A stretch of DNA of 31,242 bases from a virus, in IMG/VR virus record IMGVR_UViG_3300034068_000202, positions 1 through 31,242 of that record; one strand, 5' to 3'. The stretch's first letter is position 1. Each line of letters starts with the position of its first letter. The notes under the pieces are model-generated. The model was given only the letters and a program-made list of their open reading frames with translations, ran no database searches and was not told the DNA's origin. A program made the translations under genes and the position numbers. This document shows, one piece after another, positions 20,121 to 29,865 of this stretch.

Positions 20121-22289
20121 TTATAAGTATGATTGATCTATTATCTTTTGACGTGCCTCTAAAGCGTTGGCTACATTGCCTGCTAATACATAAGTCTCTA
20201 CTGTACCCGGTGCGTTATTATTAAAGTTACCTCCGCTGAAGTCTACAGCTGGAGCATTAGCTTGAGTATTAGTAGCACCTCCTCCCTGATCCATTGAAGT
20301 ATTAGGAGCTCCTCCACCAAATTGAGTTTTAGCTATCTTAGCTACGTTAGCAAATCCCATTACACCAACCGCAACAGCTTGAGCTATCTTAACTGATGTT
20401 GGAACAGTCTCAGGTGAATTAAGAGCTTTAACAATAGCCGCATAAGTATCTACTAAAGACATAGCTATATTAAGAGCCTTGTTTACGTTGAACTGTCTCT
20501 TAGCAGTTTTCTCAGTACGTGCAGTAAAGCTTTCATTTAATGCAGTTAATGCAGATAAACCTTGTTTAACTGTATCTACTCTTAACTGCGCTTCTGCTTC
20601 AGCGTATTTCTTGGTAATAGCTAACTCAGCTTTAGCTTGCTGATCTTTTAATGTTTGTGCATTTTGGCCATAGTATTCAGCCTCAGTAATAAGTTGAAAA
20701 TAATGCTCTCTTAATTGCTTTAATTCTAAATCTTGAGCCGATAAGCCAGCTTCATAAATACCCTCTTGAATAGTGTCAATAATTGTTTGCTCATCAGCCA
20801 TAGCTTGAGTGTAAGCATCATTATAAGCTTTTTGTTTAGCAAGTTTTTTATCATTTTTATCCTTTTCTAAATTAACTTCTCTTTCTGTTTGGGTAAGTAA
20901 TAATTCTATTACTGCATTATTATACCACTCTTCTACAAGCAATCTATCAGCACCATTCTTTTGAGCCTCTTTCTTTTTCTTTTCGTATTGTTGGCGCAGT
21001 AACTCTAATTCGTAAACATCAGCAGTGCTAAATGATTTTAATAATTCATTACGTAAATCTTGCTCAAAATCGGCACGTGTATCTATTTTAGCTTGTCTTG
21101 CATCAGCAGCTTCTTTTTCAATTTGCCTTTCTGTTTTAGCAATTACATCTTGAAGCAATTTAATATCTGCTTCAGTCTGTTTAAGGCCAAATATATCAGC
21201 ATCTTTCCAAACCTTCTCGTTATTATCCTTAACCTGTTCACCTAATGAAGCTACAAAATCAGCAGCTCCACCCATTTCAGTAGTTACGTTAGCTTGTAAC
21301 GCTTGCTGCTCTTTTAACTTTACATTAGCCTCATCTAAAAGCTGATTTAACTTTTGTGTAGATTGCTGTTTCTTTAATTCAGTAGCTTGTGCATCACCTA
21401 ATAAACCATAGGCTTCTACCAATCCATCATTATATTCTTTCTGAGCAGTAGCCTGATTAGTTGCTAATTGATTTTGCAACTCAAGCTTTTTATTATAAGC
21501 CTCTTGTAACTTATCTTTATCTTTACTTATTTGAGCAAGTCTCATTTGAGTTTCTTGCTGTTTAATCTGATTGTTTAATAACTGCTCTTGTAATCTGTAC
21601 TGAACAAAAGTAGAATCTCCATAAGCCTTACTTAAAGCTATTTGTTTATTTAAAATCTGCTCTTGCTTTTTCATAGCGTCAAGCGACTTTTCTAAATGAT
21701 ATCTAACTTTAGCTACTCCATTAGCTTGGTACATTTCAAATAGAGCCGTTAGCTCTTCCCAATAAGTATAAATAGCAGTAAGAACTCCAATAAGCAACCA
21801 AATAGGATTCTCTTTTATAGCTGTTCCTAAAGCTTTAAATGCTGCTTTTCCTGCTGTGCCTATAGCTCTTAATCCATTGCTTATATCTTCAGGCTTAATT
21901 CGTGCAAGATTACCAGCTACTAAATTTATTGATTGACTCAATCCATCAAAGTCAAGGTTGCTAATTTGCATACCCATCAAACCAAATGAATTACTTAAAC
22001 CTTCAATAGCAGGCCCGGTATTTCCCTTTACTGCATCAGCAGCATCATTCATTCTATCCTTAAGTTCACCCATTTGAGCCGATAGCTCAGCAAATCGGGC
22101 GCTACTTGGATCATATTTATCTTGCTCTTTTCTTAATGCTGCATATTGCTGCTTTAATCCTTTAGTAGACTCCTCTACTTGAGTAGTAGAATCATCTACT
22201 TTTTTAAGCTCTTTGTTAATCTCCTCTAATCCTGCAAAAGTTCCATCATCATTAAAGAGGAGCTTTAATATCATTTCTTGTGTAGCCAT
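20121..22289 (-). CDS. Tail tape measure protein
   Basis: This is a 722-residue, mostly helical protein. Residues ~20-90 are coiled coil (KQQYAALRKEQDKYDPSSAR). A hydrophobic segment at ~161-180 (NPIWLLIGVLTAIYTYWEEL) matches the conserved membrane-active part of many tape measure proteins. Long Gln/Glu/Lys heptad regions follow (~200-590), and the end is rich in Asn, Gly and Ala. The protein sets tail length and helps DNA enter the cell. At the usual ~0.15 nm per residue it predicts a tail near 110 nm. The ATG overlaps the stop of the small membrane protein gene by one base (TAATG). Confidence 0.85.
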   Translation of the reverse strand: MATQEMILKLLFNDDGTFAGLEEINKELKKVDDSTTQVEESTKGLKQQYAALRKEQDKYDPSSARFAELSAQMGELKDRMNDAADAVKGNTGPAIEGLSNSFGLMGMQISNLDFDGLSQSINLVAGNLARIKPEDISNGLRAIGTAGKAAFKALGTAIKENPIWLLIGVLTAIYTYWEELTALFEMYQANGVAKVRYHLEKSLDAMKKQEQILNKQIALSKAYGDSTFVQYRLQEQLLNNQIKQQETQMRLAQISKDKDKLQEAYNKKLELQNQLATNQATAQKEYNDGLVEAYGLLGDAQATELKKQQSTQKLNQLLDEANVKLKEQQALQANVTTEMGGAADFVASLGEQVKDNNEKVWKDADIFGLKQTEADIKLLQDVIAKTERQIEKEAADARQAKIDTRADFEQDLRNELLKSFSTADVYELELLRQQYEKKKKEAQKNGADRLLVEEWYNNAVIELLLTQTEREVNLEKDKNDKKLAKQKAYNDAYTQAMADEQTIIDTIQEGIYEAGLSAQDLELKQLREHYFQLITEAEYYGQNAQTLKDQQAKAELAITKKYAEAEAQLRVDTVKQGLSALTALNESFTARTEKTAKRQFNVNKALNIAMSLVDTYAAIVKALNSPETVPTSVKIAQAVAVGVMGFANVAKIAKTQFGGGAPNTSMDQGGGATNTQANAPAVDFSGGNFNNNAPGTVETYVLAGNVANALEARQKIIDQSYL

Positions 22290-22486
22290 TATACTATGCT
22301 ATAAATTGTTAATGTAATTAAGCTAAGTAGCCCTATAACTATAGTGTAATTAATAGCTCTTATTTGCCATACCTTAAGCTTGGCATGATGGCTACCTACT
22401 GCATGCTGAAAAGTCTTAGTCTTACCTTGAGCTCCAGCACGCAACAAAGTCATGCTAATCACTATATCTTCTTGAGGATTTGTCAT
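22289..22486 (-). CDS. Small tail-module membrane protein
   Basis: This is a 65-residue protein with a polar basic first half (MTNPQEDIVISMTLLRAGAQ, then KTKTFQHAVGSHHAKLK) and a C-terminal membrane helix (YTIVIGLLSLITLTIYSIV). It lies between the large tail protein and the tape measure and overlaps both. It may act in tail assembly or be a membrane factor. No family recognised. Confidence 0.6.
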   Translation of the reverse strand: MTNPQEDIVISMTLLRAGAQGKTKTFQHAVGSHHAKLKVWQIRAINYTIVIGLLSLITLTIYSIV

Positions 22487-25400
22487 ATTATAGGTGTACG
22501 TTGGAATTTAGATTGAGTGTATTGAATAGTGGCGCTTACTACTGCCGTTTTACCGGTTAACTTGCACGTGATGTACGGTGCTATTTTATTACTTACTACT
22601 GGCATGTACAAATCAAACAAGCTCGCACCAAATCCACTATAAAATTGGTTAACCAAAATCGGAGTAGAGCTGAACTGAGTTGTTTTATCTTTCCATAACA
22701 TAGAGCTGTATTCTAAGCTTGCTACCCTTCCTATAAAGTCGGTTACATTATAGTCATATTCAAGTATAGAAATGTATACTTTAACCATCCATACTGTCTC
22801 AGTAGGCATCACTATAGAGCCACCGCTAATACCATCTAACAATAGATTAATATTTGTAGGATTAGCATTTAAAGCACCTAACCCCATAAGCTGAATAAAG
22901 CCATGCTGTGATCTACCTGGTATAGTTGTCCCGTAGTTACTTGTTCCATCGTACCATGTACCACCTCCAAAGTGCACCCCTCTTACATCTGCCTCTGCCC
23001 ATCTGCCCATTACAGTAGTACCTTCTAAGTTAGGTCTGATAAAGTTGCGATATCCTAAAGCTTGGCTATAGTTGTTGTTAGGTGAGATACCATGCCCTAA
23101 GCCACTAACAAAAATGCGCTCGTTATTGTTTTCTATTTCACCTCTAACTACGTTACCCATACCTGTGGCGCTCTTTTGGTTACCGCTTGTATTAGTGATA
23201 TTGCTGCCGCCTGAGTTATTAGGTGAGCCAATTATACCGCCTGTTCCATTTGTTGGAGTAGACGCAAAGCATTGGCCCTTCTTTGAATTCCAAGTATAGC
23301 CGTAATACTCACAGCATTCCTGTGATCCGTAACTCGTTGCTCCATCGTAATCTAAAAACTCTACTGCTCCTGTGCTTACGTTAATTGTGGATGGTGTGTA
23401 TTGGCATAGCGCTCCAATGTCAAGTAAGCGCATGAGCTTGCATTTAGTTACTTGCTCTTCTGCTACAATATAATCTGTTAATTCAATCACTCTCCACCAA
23501 GAATCCTTAATCCAAATCTTATCGTTAAACTTTAGGCCGAATACATCGGTAACATCTAATTGAAAATAAGCTTCCATAATTTTCTGCTCATCATCGTAAA
23601 TTTCAGCAATATACTCTCTCCAATATCTATCCCATAGCGTATGTAATGGCATGGTTTCTATTGGATGCGGAGGAATCTCTTGGCCAAAGTTTAGGTCATC
23701 GGTACCTATTGCAGTTGGGATTGTTTTATAATGACTAAGTAATGGAATAAATGTAAATGTAGCTTCCTCTGCTACCTCATCATAAACCATAACTACAGCA
23801 GATTCAGTATCTGCTCTGCGATAAAGTATCCTTGGTCCAGGTGTCATAAATTCACCTTTCTCATTAAAGTATTTAGGGATTACATAATTAGTGTTAGGAA
23901 TCAGGTCGCATGGCGAAGCTCCAAATGTTAACTCTACAGTATAATCGTTAGTGCTGAAATCATTGCCCGGATCAGTAAGCCTAAGCTCACCATAAATGCG
24001 TTGTGCTCCTGTCTTATATTGAGCATTAAAATAATCTCCCTGCTCTTTGTAGCTCCATTTTAACATTCTTTTTCTGATATCTGAAGCTGGAGTAAGTGTG
24101 ATATCTTTAGATGTGTCAAGTTTACCTGTCCAATCGTAATCCTCACCGCTGCCTAAATACTCCACCATTGGAATAATCTCAACAGCATTAGGTGCGTTAG
24201 GATTTGGTACTAACACAGCATTAAACATCTTGAGAATATCTCTTAAGAAATCTACCTGCTTCATCTCAGGCGCATTGTTAGCTATCTGCACTGGATAGGC
24301 ATAGCTTAAACCACTAACGTAACTAAATGCAGCGTAACTATCCGCTTTAATTTCTACATTTTGTGAGCTGCCTGCATGAGCAAAAATGTATAAAGTATAC
24401 ACATCACCTTGCTGCACGTCTAATTGAAAGTTGCTTGCTACGTTAAATGGATTAATTGGAGTAGTAGGCTGCCATCCTATACCTTGAGTATATTGCAAAG
24501 ATGTAGGACCTACTCCCATAGATAAAGGAAATGGAAAGAATAATTCAGTGCCACTTCTTACTCTCTTCCACATAATATCATACACATGCTGAGTATCTGC
24601 AGAATAGCCTGTAGTATCTACTTCAATATTTAAATCTATTTCAAAATTAGCTTGAAAGCTACCCTGAGCAGTGTATGCATTAGATGCCCAGCTATTAGAT
24701 GGATCACTTATTTCGGTCCATCCTGTAAGTTGTTTGTAGTAATTACTTTGATCACCTTGAATATTAATATTAAACGCAGTATCTGCAGCAAATTCTACCT
24801 TAAATTTAGCTTCATCATTACTTAATCCCTCAGTTCGTGGACCTGTAACGTAGGGAACATACATCTTTAATAACTCTTCTTCTATTGTAGTTCCGCTATA
24901 AGTAAAGCCTGCCTCTGTTATTATCTTATTAAGCAGATATTTAGCCTGAAGCGCTAAGGTTAGCTCACCGGTATAGATAGGATTAACATCACTAAATATC
25001 CTTCTACTACCTATCGCAGTATCTTCACTCCAATTCTGTCCTCTATCAGTTAAAGTATAACATGCAGCACCATCAAATAAACTGCTATTATTTATATCTT
25101 TAACATTTTCAAAAGTATTATCGTGCTCTAAATCAGAATAATCTAATTCTTTGAGTAGCTTATCTCCAATGCTGCGAGCTAAATCTACTGTCTCTCCAAA
25201 GAAAGCTATAACGAATTCATGTACCTTATCCTGATGCGTAACTGCCTGCTTAAATTGGATGTGTCCCTCCGCAATGGGCAGCGTGTTAACGCTTAGCGTT
25301 GCATCAATCTTTCTAAGTACGTTAATCTGAGTAGTGTCATTGTTAAGTAAGCTTGGGCTGTATTGCTGCCCAAAGAAATCTACGTTATTCTGCGTTGCAG

Positions 25401-25554
25401 GTATTCTAAACTCACGTGAGAATGCTCCCCTGGTAGTAAACTCAGAAACGCTATTAAAGTTAGATGAGTAACTGATGCTCTCATTCTCGTATAAGTCTAC
25501 TACTATAGCAGCGCCATTGCTTGCCGTTACTGTTAAGATTACTTCTGCTCTCAT
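22483..25554 (-). CDS. Large tail/baseplate protein
   Basis: This is a 1023-residue protein. The N-terminus (ENESISYSSNFNSVSEFTTR, then SREFRIPATQNNVDFFGQQY) is typical of tail proteins of Bacteroidota siphophages. A middle region (~440-730) contains MKQVDFLRDILKMFNAVLVP and VFGLKFNDKIWIKDSWWRVI, which recall tail hub and baseplate proteins. A Cys cluster ECCEYYGYTWNSKKGQCF (~780) precedes a Gly/Asn-rich linker and a C-terminal domain of ~210 residues that may be a carbohydrate-binding or intramolecular tip. Both ends overlap the neighbours by one to four bases. It is probably the central tail-tip protein. Confidence 0.7.
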   Translation of the reverse strand: MRAEVILTVTASNGAAIVVDLYENESISYSSNFNSVSEFTTRGAFSREFRIPATQNNVDFFGQQYSPSLLNNDTTQINVLRKIDATLSVNTLPIAEGHIQFKQAVTHQDKVHEFVIAFFGETVDLARSIGDKLLKELDYSDLEHDNTFENVKDINNSSLFDGAACYTLTDRGQNWSEDTAIGSRRIFSDVNPIYTGELTLALQAKYLLNKIITEAGFTYSGTTIEEELLKMYVPYVTGPRTEGLSNDEAKFKVEFAADTAFNINIQGDQSNYYKQLTGWTEISDPSNSWASNAYTAQGSFQANFEIDLNIEVDTTGYSADTQHVYDIMWKRVRSGTELFFPFPLSMGVGPTSLQYTQGIGWQPTTPINPFNVASNFQLDVQQGDVYTLYIFAHAGSSQNVEIKADSYAAFSYVSGLSYAYPVQIANNAPEMKQVDFLRDILKMFNAVLVPNPNAPNAVEIIPMVEYLGSGEDYDWTGKLDTSKDITLTPASDIRKRMLKWSYKEQGDYFNAQYKTGAQRIYGELRLTDPGNDFSTNDYTVELTFGASPCDLIPNTNYVIPKYFNEKGEFMTPGPRILYRRADTESAVVMVYDEVAEEATFTFIPLLSHYKTIPTAIGTDDLNFGQEIPPHPIETMPLHTLWDRYWREYIAEIYDDEQKIMEAYFQLDVTDVFGLKFNDKIWIKDSWWRVIELTDYIVAEEQVTKCKLMRLLDIGALCQYTPSTINVSTGAVEFLDYDGATSYGSQECCEYYGYTWNSKKGQCFASTPTNGTGGIIGSPNNSGGSNITNTSGNQKSATGMGNVVRGEIENNNERIFVSGLGHGISPNNNYSQALGYRNFIRPNLEGTTVMGRWAEADVRGVHFGGGTWYDGTSNYGTTIPGRSQHGFIQLMGLGALNANPTNINLLLDGISGGSIVMPTETVWMVKVYISILEYDYNVTDFIGRVASLEYSSMLWKDKTTQFSSTPILVNQFYSGFGASLFDLYMPVVSNKIAPYITCKLTGKTAVVSATIQYTQSKFQRTPII

Positions 25555-26840
25555 TATGCTGTATAATCGTTACTGAATTTTAACATCAATTCTAAATCGT
25601 TTTTAATGTAGCTACGTGATTTGATAGCTGTATAGTTATTGCTATCAATTACCACAGGAATAGCTGAGCCATCAGGATTAATGATATAAACAGATTCAGA
25701 GTAAATCAGATTCTTAAGATATTCGAATTGCCCTTCAGTTAAGAAGTCTGTTCTGATTCTTAGCATCTTCTCTACAAATGGATTACGCTCAGTCAAGCCT
25801 CTATCATATGTGTTAAATCCAAAAGCGCTTTCAGCATCAGCAGTACCATAGTTACCTACTACCTTTCTGTATCGCTTACGCTCCACTGAGTAAGATTCCT
25901 CAGATCGTTTAGTAAAGTTAAAGTAATCCCATCCACCTCTGCTATTAGTCCAGCCTAATCTTATCTTATCAAATCTGCACTCCTCTGCTGCTTTGAATAC
26001 AGCTATTGATCGTGCGACTGTTGAAGCTCCACTATTTCTAAAAGTAATTAAATAGTGATGCCACGCTGCATCTAATCCAAATATAGCATCTATGTTAGCC
26101 GGTAATAATGGTAAGTGATTAATGTAACCCTCACTTATTAAGCAAGCTAACACATCGGTCTGCACTGGTGCTCCTGCTGCGTTGAACTGAACTATCTGCA
26201 CATCAAAGATATCATTTCCTGTTAAGCTTGCACCATCATCCGCAGGAATAGTAAGCACTCCATAATCATCAGCAAAAGCTGTTATCCCTATCGTGTTAGC
26301 GCCTAAACTATATTCACTTAATACGTCATCCATTGCATAGGTGCTACGTACTAAATCACTCATGATGTAGCTTGTGGCTGAGTCTAATGCAAAGTAAGTA
26401 GATGGATCAGGATTAAACCCATCTGCAATTTGAAACGCTGCATTTATTAATGCCGCTGCTCCTGTCAATGGATAAGCTGTAGCCTGCTTCTCAAATACAC
26501 CAAGCACCTCATAGCCTTCATAAATGTTAGTAGCTACTATCATGATGTTGCGGGCTCTGTCATCATCTTGCACCGTTGTAGATGCAAATAATGAAGGTAC
26601 CGCATCTGAAGTGTTTACCCCTAAATCCATCTTCGAATAGACTACAGGATAAAGGTCAAACACTAACGCACCGTTCAGATTAGGCTGCACGTAAAAGGTA
26701 TTTACTGCGCCTGCGTTAACGCTAACCTCTACTACATATCTAAAGCCAGGCTGCCCTATGTTAGAAGATGTAGCCACTACTATTAGTTTCTGCTTTAGCG
26801 CAGTATAAGAGTAGGGTTGTTGTTGTATTGTAATTGCCAT
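25554..26840 (-). CDS. Distal tail/baseplate protein
   Basis: This is a 428-residue beta-rich protein: QQQPYSYTALKQKLIVVATS, a middle part with YEGYEVLGVFEKQAT, and the characteristic IRLGWTNSRGGWDYFNFTKR followed by EESYSVERKRYRKVVGNYGT, then FLTEGQFEYLKNLIYSESVY and an end with MLKFSNDYTA. The 'W.N..GG.DYF.F.....S' block is common in tail proteins of Bacteroidota phages located between head-completion-like and hub proteins. It shares one base with each neighbour. It probably belongs to the baseplate. The exact role is not known. Confidence 0.7.
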   Translation of the reverse strand: MAITIQQQPYSYTALKQKLIVVATSSNIGQPGFRYVVEVSVNAGAVNTFYVQPNLNGALVFDLYPVVYSKMDLGVNTSDAVPSLFASTTVQDDDRARNIMIVATNIYEGYEVLGVFEKQATAYPLTGAAALINAAFQIADGFNPDPSTYFALDSATSYIMSDLVRSTYAMDDVLSEYSLGANTIGITAFADDYGVLTIPADDGASLTGNDIFDVQIVQFNAAGAPVQTDVLACLISEGYINHLPLLPANIDAIFGLDAAWHHYLITFRNSGASTVARSIAVFKAAEECRFDKIRLGWTNSRGGWDYFNFTKRSEESYSVERKRYRKVVGNYGTADAESAFGFNTYDRGLTERNPFVEKMLRIRTDFLTEGQFEYLKNLIYSESVYIINPDGSAIPVVIDSNNYTAIKSRSYIKNDLELMLKFSNDYTA

Positions 26841-27463
26841 TATGCAGGTTTAATATTAGTTAATTTTCTCGTTTGATTTAAGATATAAATGTTAACAGCC
26901 TCACCCATTGCAGCGTTAAGCTGTGGGCCATATTCAGGTAATGTCTCTAAGTAGGCATCTCTCCAATAATATAGGGGAGCAATACCTTTTTTCTCTATGC
27001 TCTTAGCCATTGCATTAGCTACCATCCTGCGCTGATCCTCATCTTTGTTTACTGCGCTCTTAGCAAACTTAGTCATTTTGCCAGTGTCTCCCATTGCACG
27101 TAATCTAATCTTCTTTAGATTCATCCAAGTAAGTATAGCCTCTACCGGAGGCTTAGCTGCACTTGCTGCGAAGCGTGTATCTATTCCTTTGTAGTTACTC
27201 TCCTTACCCTGCCTACCATACTCTACCCACTTGCCATAATCAGCTGATGAGTTGAATGAGATAGATGGAGTAGTACCGGTAACATCCATATCATAATATA
27301 GCGAAGCTGCGAGTGTACCTGTAGTATTAGCTTTGCGCTTCTTTCCGTATCTCGTTTGCTGGATACGAATATTTGAGCGTGCCCGATCAGTAACGGTCTC
27401 ACCGAAATCTAAGAGCACATCATACAGTGCTCCTTGTTCAAACAGCTCAGCTAATATGCTCAT
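26840..27463 (-). CDS. HK97 gp10-like tail completion/neck protein
   Basis: This is a 207-residue protein. The N-terminal helix (LAELFEQGALYDVLLDFGET), a TGTLAASLYYDM segment and a strand ending DYGKWVEYGRQGK (the 'VE.G' motif) match gp10-like proteins, which close the head-tail interface or tail tube. The second half (MNLKKIRLRAMGDTGKMTKF ... YYWRDAYLETLPEY) is longer than in the HK97 protein. It lies between baseplate-type and fibre-type genes, away from the head genes, which is unusual for this family. Confidence 0.65.
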   Translation of the reverse strand: MSILAELFEQGALYDVLLDFGETVTDRARSNIRIQQTRYGKKRKANTTGTLAASLYYDMDVTGTTPSISFNSSADYGKWVEYGRQGKESNYKGIDTRFAASAAKPPVEAILTWMNLKKIRLRAMGDTGKMTKFAKSAVNKDEDQRRMVANAMAKSIEKKGIAPLYYWRDAYLETLPEYGPQLNAAMGEAVNIYILNQTRKLTNIKPA

Positions 27464-27465
27464 AG

Positions 27466-27663
27466 TTATTCGCTCTGTTCGTTAGGCATCGTTTCCTCTG
27501 AGACTACAGGAGATTCGTCAAACCAATACCACCCATCTATTGGGTATGTGTGTTCATCTTTATTCTCTCTTGTTAACTCATAGTCTGCCGAATACACAAA
27601 GTTAGGAGCAAACATCCATTCTGCTACTTCATTTTGTTTGTAAAATCCTGATGTATTTTCCAT
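27466..27663 (-). CDS. Small acidic protein beside the LRR gene
   Basis: This is a 65-residue acidic protein (NEVAEWMFAPNFVYSADYEL, then YPIDGWYWFDESPVV). Two bases separate it from the gp10-like start and one from the LRR gene stop. The aromatic DGWYWFD motif recurs in small proteins next to fibre genes in related phages. It may be a chaperone for the receptor-binding protein. This is by context only. Confidence 0.6.
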   Translation of the reverse strand: MENTSGFYKQNEVAEWMFAPNFVYSADYELTRENKDEHTYPIDGWYWFDESPVVSEETMPNEQSE

Positions 27664-27664
27664 A

Positions 27665-29863
27665 TTATCCTATTATAGCCCAACCTTTTGATGTTATTAT
27701 TAATCTATTTGCAGCAGTAAGGCCTGCTGTTCCCGTTGCTGTTGTTATATTAATTGTTTTAGATGTAACTGCTGGTTGTGCAGCCATATCATTAAACAAC
27801 TGTATTAAGTTAGCTGTAGACATATTAGTATGAGAAACATTTATTTGTGGAGATGATCCTGTCCATTGACCTGCTGACGTGTTTAATAATCTTACTGATT
27901 GAACATCTGTTCTTTGTGTAGATCCTTGACCATTAATTTGAAGATCTATTAGAGGGCATGAAAATGATATTGATAATAATCTAGAAAATGTATTACCCAA
28001 TGCACTAACCAATGGTGTAGCAGTTAACGATCCTAACTTATCAAAATTATTTATAGTAGATAAATTAGCGCAGAATTGAAACATATACTGTATGGATGTC
28101 AATAAAGACATCTGATTTGTGGGGAATGTTATTGATTTCAAACTATTACAATTTTGAAACGCATACGCAAATATAGTAGCTGCAGAAGATACAGTTGCTG
28201 GTAAAACAATAGTTTGTATTTTTCTGCAAGAATTAAACATATTAGTAAAACTAGTACAAGCAGACATACTAGTAGGTAAGGTAACAGATATTAGAGAAGA
28301 GCATGCGCTAAACATTGAGTCAACAATTGTTACAGCGTTCATAGTTGAAGGAAATGTTACAGCTTCTAAATTAACACAGTTATTGAAGCATTGTGATAAA
28401 GTTGTTACAGCGTTCATACTCGTGGGCATGTTTATCGTTTTCAATAAAGTACACTGTAAAAAAGTATTATTTAAATTAGTTAAACTATTTTGAACACCTG
28501 GAGACCAATTTAATGTCTTTAAAGAAGTACAAGATTGAAATGTAGCAGCTAAAGTAGTAAACAGATATGATGAGTTTATAGTTATACTTTCTAATGATCT
28601 ACAATTTTGAAATGCTCCCGAAAAATTTACACCAGAAGAAGAAACATTAGAAGGTAAAGTAACATCAGTAAGATTTACACACCCCGCAAACATACTTGAC
28701 ATGTTAGTGCAAAAAGGCATATCCGACTGAAAAACAACTCTTTTTAAATTTGTACAACTACCAAACAAAGAACTCACAGTAGTTGCACTAAAATTTAAAG
28801 GCAAAACAATAGATTTTAAATTAGTACAGTTTGAAAAAGCAGTACTAAAAGTATATCTAGCATTTGAAGAACATGATGATGGAAAATATACGTTTTGAAG
28901 ATTAGGGCAGCCAGTTATTCCCGATGAAAAATTGACTGTTGTAGCACTTGCAAATGTTGGTAAACTTGTAAACCTAACCCATTCTATTGAAGTGCAATTA
29001 TTAATGAAACTACTAAAATTTGTACAAGTATTAACAGATGGAACTGTTACATTTTTTAAAGCATAGCAACTAGCAAAAACATTGGATAAATTAGTACAGC
29101 TATTAAGTGAAGTAGGAAAATTAACAGATGTTAAAAAATAACAGTTAAAAAATGTCTGATTAAGAGAACTTATATTTATTGCATTTGAAGGTATTACAAC
29201 AGAACGTAAAGCATAACAGTTCATAAACGTCTGAGCAAATCCCGTTAAATTAGCAGCCGATGTAGGCATTACAACAACAGCAAGATTGAAACATTCTTGA
29301 AAAGTATATGACATGTCAGTCCATGTAATAACAGAAGGTAGTTTTGCATATTCTAAATAACTATAACTGCCTAAACCATTGCTGAAGCTATAGTAAGTTG
29401 CCATGCTTACTGTTTGAGTACCATCTCCATAATACATCTCTAAAACATAACAGGTAGTATATACATTACTACTATTAAGAGAAACTCGTACTGGAAGTAT
29501 TCTACAGGCTGCCAATACTGAAACACCTGTACCTGTAAAGTATATTCTAATTTTAAATGTTGTGTACCCTAAAGAGCAGGGAGTTCCTGTACCTGGAGTA
29601 TAAACATGTGTTGTATCAGTCTGAGTTGCTGCAATAGTAAGAGTATCTGTTGTACCATCTCCCCAATCAATAATTAAATTTTGAGATCCCGATGTTCTAC
29701 TAAACTGCGTTCTGATAGTACATGAAGCATCATTTATATCAGACATTAAAAATTGAACCTCGTTTGCAGCATCTGTAATTACAGGCCAATCAGCAGGTCT
29801 TACATAAGGTGTAGGCTGAACTGTTCTACTAAAAAAATTCTGTACTGGTAAATTAAATGCCAT
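27665..29863 (-). CDS. Leucine-rich-repeat (BspA-like) tail protein, putative receptor-binding protein
   Basis: This is a 732-residue protein. The first ~30 residues may attach to the tail. Residues ~30-130 look like a PKD-type beta sandwich (LIIDWGDGTTDTLTIAATQT). From ~160 to ~610 there are 17 units of ~24 residues with an F..C..L..V.LP pattern, as in BspA-like (LRR_5) repeats. These form a solenoid used for surface adhesion. The end is a short beta segment. The gene follows the fibre gene by two bases. The DNA is richer in A/T than the rest of the tail module, and codon choice differs, which suggests acquisition from a bacterial surface protein. Receptor binding is inferred. Confidence 0.75.
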   Translation of the reverse strand: MAFNLPVQNFFSRTVQPTPYVRPADWPVITDAANEVQFLMSDINDASCTIRTQFSRTSGSQNLIIDWGDGTTDTLTIAATQTDTTHVYTPGTGTPCSLGYTTFKIRIYFTGTGVSVLAACRILPVRVSLNSSNVYTTCYVLEMYYGDGTQTVSMATYYSFSNGLGSYSYLEYAKLPSVITWTDMSYTFQECFNLAVVVMPTSAANLTGFAQTFMNCYALRSVVIPSNAINISSLNQTFFNCYFLTSVNFPTSLNSCTNLSNVFASCYALKNVTVPSVNTCTNFSSFINNCTSIEWVRFTSLPTFASATTVNFSSGITGCPNLQNVYFPSSCSSNARYTFSTAFSNCTNLKSIVLPLNFSATTVSSLFGSCTNLKRVVFQSDMPFCTNMSSMFAGCVNLTDVTLPSNVSSSGVNFSGAFQNCRSLESITINSSYLFTTLAATFQSCTSLKTLNWSPGVQNSLTNLNNTFLQCTLLKTINMPTSMNAVTTLSQCFNNCVNLEAVTFPSTMNAVTIVDSMFSACSSLISVTLPTSMSACTSFTNMFNSCRKIQTIVLPATVSSAATIFAYAFQNCNSLKSITFPTNQMSLLTSIQYMFQFCANLSTINNFDKLGSLTATPLVSALGNTFSRLLSISFSCPLIDLQINGQGSTQRTDVQSVRLLNTSAGQWTGSSPQINVSHTNMSTANLIQLFNDMAAQPAVTSKTINITTATGTAGLTAANRLIITSKGWAIIG

Positions 29864-29865
29864 AG

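Noticed and set aside
29828-29846. T7 run at the start of the LRR gene as a frameshift site
   Set aside because: The -1 frame stops immediately (TAG), and a truncated ten-residue product has no evident use.
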